NCBI GenBank assembly: GCA_015232935.1 | Contig: JADFYT010000036.1 | Coordinates: forward strand, 1-12,915 | DNA length: 12,915 nucleotides | DNA from: Desulfamplus sp. | Lineage (GTDB): Bacteria; Desulfobacterota; Desulfobacteria; Desulfobacterales; Desulfobacteraceae | Direction of reading: 5' to 3' | In this document: positions 6,760 to 12,915 of the stretch, one piece after another | Layout: every line of letters starts with the position of its first letter | Position numbering within the stretch: the stretch's first letter is position 1 | Translations under genes and position numbers: made by a program | The notes under the pieces: model-generated | Database searches by the model: none | What the model saw: only the letters and a program-made list of their open reading frames with translations | Told to the model about the DNA's origin: nothing

Positions 6760-7983
6760 TTATCTCCAAGTAAGGGTCTTGATGTTTTCAAGATGATACT
6801 TGCGGCTGCCAAGCCCGATCTCTTGAGCATACTCAAGCTGTCTTTCCCAGTTGACTTCAGGGTAAAGACCTCTAAATTTGTCTTCTCCCGGGAGGATGTT
6901 TGTTTTAAGGCACCCGGCAGGAAGAGCTGCCTCGGCATTTACAAGATCAACAGATGCCTGATCAATCGCTACCGGATCCTTTGATGCCAGAATTCCTATA
7001 TCCCTTACAATAGGGGAGTCATTGTATGGCATGCAGTCGCAGGCAGGCGAGATATCCATAATAAAATTTATAAAAAAAGATTTGCCCTGTTTGTTTTGAA
7101 GCACACCAAGGGTATATTCCATCATCTTCTCAAGAAATACCGGAATAGTCTGGTTCCATTGAATGCTGACAGAAGCAGTGGGGCACCTTAAAATACACTC
7201 TCCGCATCCAATACACAGATCAGGATCAATAGATGCCTTTTTAGATCTTTTTTTGCCGGCAGGAGTATCTTTCCCGTCAGGATGAGGATCAATTATATTT
7301 AGAGAATCAGGGGCAGAAGAAGAAGGTTCAGAAGAAATAGATTCAAGAGATATGGCATTGCCAGGGCAGTGTTCGGCACAGTTTCCGCACCCTATGCATG
7401 TTTTCTTTTTTATTTTTGGACTGACATTGGAGTGCTGCTCAAGTTTGCCTTTTCTTGACGCACATCCCATGCCGATGTTTTTCAAAGCACCTCCAAAGCC
7501 TGAGAGTTCATGGCCCTTGACATGAGCAACTGATATCAGAGCATCTGCAGAGACAATTTCGCTGCCGATATAGACCTCTTTACAATGCTTCTGATTGACC
7601 TCAACAGCAATCTCGCTTTTGCCTCTTAGTCCGTCTGCAATGATAATTGGAGTACAATCCATGCTTGAATAGGAGAAACCATTTTCAACTGCCGTTTTGA
7701 TATGTGAAGGGGTGTTGCTTCTTGTGCCGGCATAAAGAGTATTGGCGTCAGTCAGAAATGGTACCGCCTTGTTTTTTCTGATATTTTCAACAATTTTCCT
7801 GATGTATGGGGGGCGGATAAACGCAACATTGCCCTTTTCCCCGAAGTGGAGCTTGACCGCGGCAAGGTCATCTTTTGACAAAATGTCGCTTATGCCGGCA
7901 GCTTCAATGAGTCTTTCAATTTTTCCAGAAACATTTTCTCTGGAATTTGCCTTGAAATCTGTAAAATAGACAGTGGACATCAT
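6760..7983 (-). CDS. DUF362 protein with two [4Fe-4S] ferredoxin motifs
   Basis: The 407-residue protein starts MMSTVYFTDF and shows DUF362 hallmarks: AAVKLHFGEKGN near the N-terminus, ALISVAHVKGHELSGFGGALKNIGMG in the middle, and a C-terminal LASKDPVAIDQASVDLV. Inserted between the DUF362 halves is a bacterial ferredoxin-type module with CIGCGNCAEHCPG (C196, C199, C202, C206) and CIGCGECILRCPT (C257, C260, C263, C267). A Ser/Lys-rich linker separates the two motifs and makes the module longer than a compact 2[4Fe-4S] ferredoxin. A further cysteine pair is in ACDCMPYN. No signal peptide is seen, so it is probably cytoplasmic and redox-active; its reaction is unknown. AAGGAG lies 9 bases before the ATG at 7983. 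It is preceded by a 91-bp repeat element and followed at 132 bases by the VOC gene. Confidence 0.87.
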   Translation of the reverse strand: MMSTVYFTDFKANSRENVSGKIERLIEAAGISDILSKDDLAAVKLHFGEKGNVAFIRPPYIRKIVENIRKNKAVPFLTDANTLYAGTRSNTPSHIKTAVENGFSYSSMDCTPIIIADGLRGKSEIAVEVNQKHCKEVYIGSEIVSADALISVAHVKGHELSGFGGALKNIGMGCASRKGKLEQHSNVSPKIKKKTCIGCGNCAEHCPGNAISLESISSEPSSSAPDSLNIIDPHPDGKDTPAGKKRSKKASIDPDLCIGCGECILRCPTASVSIQWNQTIPVFLEKMMEYTLGVLQNKQGKSFFINFIMDISPACDCMPYNDSPIVRDIGILASKDPVAIDQASVDLVNAEAALPAGCLKTNILPGEDKFRGLYPEVNWERQLEYAQEIGLGSRKYHLENIKTLTWR

Positions 7984-8081
7984 GATTGTTTTCTCCTTAC
8001 TAAGTAAATTTTGATTATTGTATCTGATTTTTTATGTTGATTAGTCACTAAAATCAGAAAACATCATTTGATTATCGATGA

Positions 8082-8171
8082 CCTCGTAAAAAGTCAGTTT
8101 ACCGAAATCTGCGTTCAATAAAATCATAGAGTTATTAAACCAAAAAATGCCGATTCCAGACTTTTTACGGG
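8082..8171. repeat. Short inverted-end element (MITE-like), copy 2
   Basis: The left end CCTCGTAAAAAGTC (8082-8095) is identical to copy 1. The right end GACTTTTTACGGG (8159-8171) has one change from the consensus. The 63-base core matches copy 1 at 47 positions without gaps. TGATG just left (8076-8080) and CATCA just right (8173-8177 region) extend the inverted repeat. It starts 38 bases beyond the tyrA stop and lies before the DUF362 gene, so its stem could act as a transcript end for tyrA. The rest of the 7984-8209 gap is AT-rich with no clear gene. Confidence 0.8.
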
Positions 8172-8209
8172 AACATCATTATTGGATTGTCAAGGTCAGG
8201 AGGAAAATC

Positions 8210-9343
8210 CTAAAATCTCTCAATCAGCTTGTTGATAATAAAAGTGCTCTCCCTGAGTGCCTGCTCACTGAATGGTCCAAACCACCTTGCAGTTTCACTG
8301 AATCGTTCAATGAACAGATCCTTATCAATATTGTCAAGCATATCAAGCTGATCATTGAGTGAAAGCACAAATTCCCTTAATATTTTCAATCTTGAAGGCG
8401 TTGCAAATATTATTTCAGAATAAAGAGAGCTGTCCTGTGCAAAAAGCCGCCCTACCATACCCATCTCAAGCCGATAAATAGGACTTGAAAATTCAAGGGT
8501 TCTGCCAAGTTCAATTTTATGCCTTGAGAGGAACTGGCCAAAACAGAAAGTTGCAAAGTGCCTGAGAGCCTGGACAATATCCATAATCTGATCATGCTCA
8601 TTTGCATCGGAGTTTACAATGATTGCACCCCACAGAACAAGCTGGTCAATAAGCCACTGGCAGCCTTGAGGCTCTCTTCCAGGCGTGATGGCAATAATCT
8701 GCTTGTCAAGGGTGGTGCAGGTGGGACCAAAAAGCGGATGCAGGCCAAGAACCGGCCCGGGGTGAACAGCAAGCATTTCATTCAGGGGAGCGGCCTTTAT
8801 ACTTGTAAGGTCAGCAAGCAGGGCAGTTGGCGGCAGGTAGGGACCAATACGGCGGATAGTTTCAAGAGTCACGTTTATAGGCACGGATATCAGTGCAAGA
8901 TCAATATCACTGCAAAGCTGCCTTGCTTCATGCCAGTTATCTTCAGACAGAATTCTCACTTCATAGCCCGATGATATAAAAAACCGTGCAAAGTAGCTTC
9001 CCATCTGTCCGTAACCTCCTACGATGAGAACCTTTGAACCTGAACGCACGCCCTGTTTTTTCATCTCCACAGCCTGATGAAGCCTGGAATTTCTGAGGAT
9101 AACTCTGTATATATCCTCAATAAAGTCAGGGTCAATACCGTATGTCTGGGCTTCAGAACGCTGTTTTGAAATAAGATCCTCTTCTCTTGCAGGATGAAAT
9201 ACCGGCATATTGTGCCGTCTTTTCAGGGCAACCACTTTCTTTACCTCTTCAAGCCTGTTTGATATCAGGGTAAGAATTTCGGCATCAATATCATCTATTT
9301 TTTCACGTAACGGCTTTATCTCTTTTTCAAAATCGTTATGCAT
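8210..9343 (-). CDS. tyrA: Bifunctional chorismate mutase/prephenate dehydrogenase (T-protein)
   Basis: This catalyses chorismate to prephenate and then NAD-dependent oxidative decarboxylation to 4-hydroxyphenylpyruvate, for tyrosine synthesis in the cytoplasm. The AroQ chorismate mutase domain (about 1-90) keeps R13, R30, K41 and E54 at the positions of E. coli R11, R28, K39 and E52. A Rossmann motif VGGYGQMG (108-115) opens the dehydrogenase domain. GLHPLFGP holds the catalytic histidine H202 (E. coli H197), and QALRHFATF and MVGRLFAQD match the substrate-binding region around E. coli H257 and R294. The length (377) equals E. coli TyrA closely. The start at 9343 is chosen because the AroQ domain begins there. 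A longer open frame to 9448 would add 35 basic residues lying inside the RND gene. The ATG overlaps the RND stop codon (ATGCATAA), implying translational coupling. Confidence 0.95.
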   Translation of the reverse strand: MHNDFEKEIKPLREKIDDIDAEILTLISNRLEEVKKVVALKRRHNMPVFHPAREEDLISKQRSEAQTYGIDPDFIEDIYRVILRNSRLHQAVEMKKQGVRSGSKVLIVGGYGQMGSYFARFFISSGYEVRILSEDNWHEARQLCSDIDLALISVPINVTLETIRRIGPYLPPTALLADLTSIKAAPLNEMLAVHPGPVLGLHPLFGPTCTTLDKQIIAITPGREPQGCQWLIDQLVLWGAIIVNSDANEHDQIMDIVQALRHFATFCFGQFLSRHKIELGRTLEFSSPIYRLEMGMVGRLFAQDSSLYSEIIFATPSRLKILREFVLSLNDQLDMLDNIDKDLFIERFSETARWFGPFSEQALRESTFIINKLIERF

Positions 9344-12300
9344 CTGTTGTTTCCGTTTCCTCCGGTATTTTAATGATGTTTTGCGGCTCTTTTTTGAAAA
9401 TGGACATAATATCTTCAAGAACCATATAAAGTGATGGGACCAAGGCAAGAGTAATCAATGTTGCAAAAAGAATCCCGAACCCCAGTGAGACCGCCATTGG
9501 AATCATGAATCTTGCCTGCCTTGATGTCTCGAATATCATTGGTGCAAGTCCTCCGAAAGTGGTCAGTGTGGTGAGCATTATGGGTCTGAATCTCTGCATC
9601 CCTGACAGGGTAATTGCATCCATGGCAGAGACAGGTGTGAATTCTCCGTTTGCATCTGCTGCCACTTCCCTTCTTTTGCGGTTTGCAAAATCAACCATGA
9701 CCAGAGAGTCATTGACAACAACTCCGGAAAGGGCGACAAGGCCAAAAAGGCTCATAAGCGACAGCGGATAACCAAGCAGGATATGGCCAATAATTGCCCC
9801 CACAATACCAAATGGAATTGCACTCATTATGATCATGGGCTGAAAATAGCTCTTGAATGGTATGGCCAGAAGGGCGTAAATTGCAAGAAGAGCCATAAGA
9901 AGACCTGCAACAAGGCTTCTTGTACTCTCCTGCATATCCGCGTGACGCCCCTGAAGCTGGCTTGCAAGGCCGGGGAACTCCTGCTGAAGAGTTGGCATTA
10001 TCTCCTCATTGACCACAGTAATAACCCTGTCTGTCTCGTCTCTTGGCACGACATTGGCAGACACTGTTCCTATTCTCCTGCCCGCCCTTCGTTCAATGGA
10101 TGTGTATGCCCGCCCCCGCTCCATTGTAACCACATCCCTGAGCAATGCCTCTGTGCCATCTGGAGCATGAATAATCAATGTATCAAGGCTGTTTTCATAA
10201 ATCCTCTGGTTTTCAGGAAGCCTGACCCTTAGTGTAACTTCACTTCTGCCACGCTGAATTTTCAAGGCTTCAGCTCCGTAAAATGCGTGGCGAACCTGAA
10301 GAGCAACTTCCCGTGCCCCAAGTCCCATTGCAAGACCTTGAGGTCTCATTTTAAAATCAAACTGCTCTTTTCCCCGGGCAGAACCATCATCAATATCCTT
10401 TGTAGATGGAAAGGACGCCAGAGCTTCAGCAAGTTTGACGCTGGCCGCCTTAAGAGAGTCAACATTACGATGTGTAAGTTCAATTGTCAGGCTGGCACCG
10501 GAACCAGGACCTCCACGGTCTGATTCAAACCGTATCGATTCTATGCCGGCGACCTCTCCGACCGCATCTCTCCACGCTTCGGCAACTTCCGCTGTCGAGA
10601 TAGGGCGAACGTCAGGAGGGGTCAAAATAATACCGGACTGAATAACATTATTCTCTACAATTCCATAAAATCCGCGAGAGAGCTTTTGGGCACCATTTTC
10701 AGCAATTATCCTTTTTGCCGCCTCAGAGACCAGATGCAAAATTTCGGCGATCTTCTCGTCTGAACTCCCGTATGGAAGGGTGGCAGTCACATAGGCATAG
10801 TCTGACTCAACACGAGGCATCAGGGTGGTGGTGATTCTTCCGCTTTTTACATATCCAATAACAGATATGAGAATAGCTATGGCAATGGATACAGTAATGT
10901 ATCTGTTTTTGACCACAGACACAACAAAAGGGCCATATACCTTTTCCACAAACCTTAAAAGCCATCTGCTGACACGCTGCTGCTTACCGTTCAGCCACTC
11001 CATTATCCGGCCGGGCCTGCCCATATGGCTCAAGTGTGCCGGAAGAATAAAGAGGCTTTCAACAAGGGAAACTGAAAAAACCGCAATAACCACAACAGGA
11101 ATAACCCAAAAAAATTTTCCCATCATCCCGGGAACAAACATAATGGGTACAAAGGCGATAACATTGGTTAAAATGCTGAACACCACCGGAATTCCAACAT
11201 CCCTTGTGCCCTTGATCGCAGCGTCAATATTAGCCACTTCCTGCCTGCTGGAATAGATGCTCTCTCCCACCACTATTGCATCATCCACCACAATTCCAAG
11301 AGTAACAATAAATGCGAACATGGATATTACGTTAATTGAAAAGTCTATAGTTGAAAGAAAGATAAAAGATCCAAGAACCGAGACAGGAATACCCATCGAT
11401 ACCCAGAATGCGAGACGGATCTCTAAAAAAAGGGCAAGTGAGATAAAGACCAGGGCAAGTCCCATGTAGCCGTTTCTGACAAGAAGCCCGGCTCTTTGTT
11501 CAAAAACTTCCGAACTGTCCCTGACCAGCGAAACAGAAACCCCTTCAGGAAGCCCTGTTGTAAATATTTCCGCTTTGTCTCTTACAGCCTTCGCAAGTTC
11601 AACAGGTTTCTCGTCACCGACCCTGTAAACCTCCACCTGAATGGCAGGCTTTCCATTAAAAGTTCCATACTGCTTGGAGTCAGAAAAGCCCTCGGTAATG
11701 GTTGCGATATCTTCCAGCAACACACTTGAACCGTCACCCGGGGTAATCATGGGAAGCGAAGCGTATTCCCGTGCCAGATCACGGCGTTCTTTCATTCTTA
11801 CCATGATCTCTCCGCCACTTGTATTAATGCTGCCTCCGGGCAGTTCTACCGATACCGAGCTTATCCTTGAAGCCACATCTTTGAGGGTCAGGCCATAACG
11901 CCTCAGATTCTCCTGGGGAACCTCAACATGGATCTCATAATCCCTGATTCCGCTGAGCTGTACCTGGGTAATATCAGAATCCTGAATCAGCGTATCTCTG
12001 AACTCCTCGGCAATCTCGCGAAGCACCTCTGGCGGGATATCACCATATATGGCATGTGTAATCACCTCTCTTCTGCGGTTGACAACAGAAACAACAGGGC
12101 TTTGTGCCTCATCCGGCAAAGAGCTAATTGACTTTATCTCGCTTTCTACATCCCTGGCAAAAATTTTGGTATCAGTGCCATCCAGTACCTCAAGGTTGAC
12201 CATGGCCATCCCTTCATAAGCTGTGGAGCTTATCTCCTTGATGCCGTCAACCCTCTGTACAGCCTCTTCAACAGCGAGGATGATGCCCCGCTCCACCTCT

Positions 12301-12506
12301 TCCGGGCTTGCTCCTGGATAGACTACAGAGACTGTTACCATGCCGGTTTCAAACTCGGGAAAGACCTCCTGACGGATATTGCCGGCCACAATCAGGCCGC
12401 CCACAAGAAAAAAGAGCATAAGCAGATTGGCAGCCACCGAATTTGATGCCATCCAGGGAATGGCACCAGTATATTTTTGAAAAGATTGCTTCACCCTAAT
12501 TCCCAT
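9336..12506 (-). CDS. RND-family efflux permease (AcrB/HAE-like)
   Basis: This 1056-residue inner-membrane proton-driven exporter has the AcrB architecture: a first membrane helix at about 26-44 (LLMLFFLVGGLIVAG), a periplasmic pore/docking domain starting PEFETGMVTVSVVYPGAS, helices 2-6 from about 348, a second periplasmic domain, and helices 8-12 to about 1030. The proton-relay pair in helix 4 is intact as D408/D409 in GIVVDDAIVVGE (AcrB D407/D408). In helix 10 the AcrB lysine position (K940) reads asparagine, N932, in GVVVNDSLVMVDFANR, a form I associate with non-AcrB RND subgroups. No membrane-fusion or outer-membrane partner is next to it: 409 bases upstream are non-coding and tyrA follows directly. 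A GTG four codons in, with GGGA upstream, is an alternative start. The substrate is unknown; drug, lipid or metabolite export are all possible. Confidence 0.93.
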   Translation of the reverse strand: MGIRVKQSFQKYTGAIPWMASNSVAANLLMLFFLVGGLIVAGNIRQEVFPEFETGMVTVSVVYPGASPEEVERGIILAVEEAVQRVDGIKEISSTAYEGMAMVNLEVLDGTDTKIFARDVESEIKSISSLPDEAQSPVVSVVNRRREVITHAIYGDIPPEVLREIAEEFRDTLIQDSDITQVQLSGIRDYEIHVEVPQENLRRYGLTLKDVASRISSVSVELPGGSINTSGGEIMVRMKERRDLAREYASLPMITPGDGSSVLLEDIATITEGFSDSKQYGTFNGKPAIQVEVYRVGDEKPVELAKAVRDKAEIFTTGLPEGVSVSLVRDSSEVFEQRAGLLVRNGYMGLALVFISLALFLEIRLAFWVSMGIPVSVLGSFIFLSTIDFSINVISMFAFIVTLGIVVDDAIVVGESIYSSRQEVANIDAAIKGTRDVGIPVVFSILTNVIAFVPIMFVPGMMGKFFWVIPVVVIAVFSVSLVESLFILPAHLSHMGRPGRIMEWLNGKQQRVSRWLLRFVEKVYGPFVVSVVKNRYITVSIAIAILISVIGYVKSGRITTTLMPRVESDYAYVTATLPYGSSDEKIAEILHLVSEAAKRIIAENGAQKLSRGFYGIVENNVIQSGIILTPPDVRPISTAEVAEAWRDAVGEVAGIESIRFESDRGGPGSGASLTIELTHRNVDSLKAASVKLAEALASFPSTKDIDDGSARGKEQFDFKMRPQGLAMGLGAREVALQVRHAFYGAEALKIQRGRSEVTLRVRLPENQRIYENSLDTLIIHAPDGTEALLRDVVTMERGRAYTSIERRAGRRIGTVSANVVPRDETDRVITVVNEEIMPTLQQEFPGLASQLQGRHADMQESTRSLVAGLLMALLAIYALLAIPFKSYFQPMIIMSAIPFGIVGAIIGHILLGYPLSLMSLFGLVALSGVVVNDSLVMVDFANRKRREVAADANGEFTPVSAMDAITLSGMQRFRPIMLTTLTTFGGLAPMIFETSRQARFMIPMAVSLGFGILFATLITLALVPSLYMVLEDIMSIFKKEPQNIIKIPEETETTDA

Positions 12507-12624
12507 CTATTTTTTAATTTTTCCCGCCATATAAATCAGTGTTAACTCCTAACATGAACAAGCCAGAATCAAAAAGGATTTTCTGATTATCTTACCAGAA
12601 CAACACGAAAAGAGGTATAATGGA

Positions 12625-12671
12625 TGTTGATACATATCTATTTTAAGGATTAATCCTTTTTAATATCAACA
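12625..12671. promoter_or_regulatory. Nested dyad, possible operator upstream of the RND gene
   Basis: A perfect 14-bp palindrome AAGGATTAATCCTT (12645-12658) sits inside an outer inverted repeat TGTTGATA (12625-12632) / TATCAACA (12664-12671). It lies about 120-165 bases before the RND start. Two concentric dyads are what a dimeric repressor site or a pair of sites could look like. A transcript hairpin is the alternative. No regulator gene is visible in the window. Confidence 0.45.
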
Positions 12672-12858
12672 ATTTATCGTTCTTGTTCAGAAACCTAAAA
12701 TCCATCAACAATTGCAGCGAAGTTGCTTGTTCTATGCCTGAACGTTTATGTGTAAAAGCGGCTGTTGGTTGAAAACAAAATTGATTTTACTGCAATGGTT
12801 ACCAGATTGAAATCATTTTTTATTGTTACTGTTCATGGATTTCATTGAATCTAACCAT

Positions 12859-12915
12859 GTCAGCAGCTTTTTAGGAAATCAGCAGATCTGTAGGAAGTCG
12901 GCAGCTTTTTAGGCA
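12859..12915 (+). repeat. 19-bp tandem repeat, three units, running off the window
   Basis: Three consecutive 19-base units occupy 12859-12877, 12878-12896 and 12897-12915. Units 1 and 3 agree at 17 of 19 bases, units 1 and 2 at 15 of 19. The shared form is (G/A)TC(A/G)GCAG followed by a variable T-rich stretch and TAGG. The third unit ends exactly at the last base given, so the array may continue. There is no open frame through it on the plus strand (TAG in each unit). Confidence 0.7.

Larger units (their letters stand above)
12507..12915. other. Non-coding region upstream of the RND gene
   Basis: No open frame with protein-like features is visible on either strand. The stretch is AT-rich and contains a nested dyad (12625-12671) and a 19-bp tandem repeat at the window edge. 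TATAAT occurs on the plus strand at 12616-12620 and neighbours, without a good -35. I could not place a convincing promoter for the minus-strand RND gene. Confidence 0.55.

Noticed and set aside
9344..9448. 35-residue N-terminal extension of TyrA
   Set aside because: It lies entirely inside the RND gene, is basic and low in complexity, and the AroQ domain begins at the internal ATG at 9343.
9783..10232. 149-codon plus-strand frame antisense to the RND gene
   Set aside because: It is a reading-frame shadow of a strongly supported coding region, with a Cys/His-rich composition typical of antisense frames.
12507..12530. Seven-codon leader frame (MAGKIKK) ending in TAG directly before the RND ATG
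   Set aside because: AGGAG is about 14 bases away and the peptide has no attenuator-like composition. Probably chance in AT-rich DNA.

Overview
The window looks like a chromosomal segment of a moderately AT-rich bacterium. The mix of genes suggests an anaerobe of the Desulfobacterota (sulfate-reducer type): a KamA-family radical SAM enzyme, a DUF362 protein carrying two [4Fe-4S] motifs, an E. coli-like fused TyrA, and short dispersed palindromic repeats in the spacers. That placement is an inference from gene content, not from a marker gene. No rRNA, tRNA, CRISPR array or intact insertion sequence is visible.

Left part, plus strand (1-5253). The window opens inside a TraB/PrgY-type membrane protein. 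Next comes a four-gene set: a lysine 2,3-aminomutase-like radical SAM/PLP enzyme (640-2037), two different D-Ala-D-Ala-ligase-like ATP-grasp enzymes (2299-3537 and 3548-4588) and a GNAT acetyltransferase (4597-5253). The last three are separated by only 8-10 bases and must be an operon. The aminomutase lies 261 bases upstream, and that gap holds a long palindromic repeat. The content suggests a small pathway that makes a beta-amino acid (probably beta-lysine), couples it through ATP-dependent amide bond formation and acetylates it. I do not recognise this set as a characterised pathway, and it is the most interesting item here.

Middle spacer (5254-6048). About 800 bases have no convincing gene. 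They hold one copy of a 91-bp element with 14-bp inverted ends and the two arms of a perfect 27-bp inverted repeat about 470 bases apart. They look like decayed or repeat-rich DNA.

Right part, minus strand (6049-12506), read right to left. An RND efflux permease overlaps the start of tyrA (chorismate mutase/prephenate dehydrogenase) by 8 bases. Then comes a second copy of the 91-bp element, a DUF362/ferredoxin protein and a VOC-family (glyoxalase-like) protein. No membrane-fusion partner for the RND pump is present in the window.

Right edge (12507-12915). This is non-coding. It contains a nested dyad upstream of the RND gene and the start of a 19-bp tandem repeat that runs off the end.
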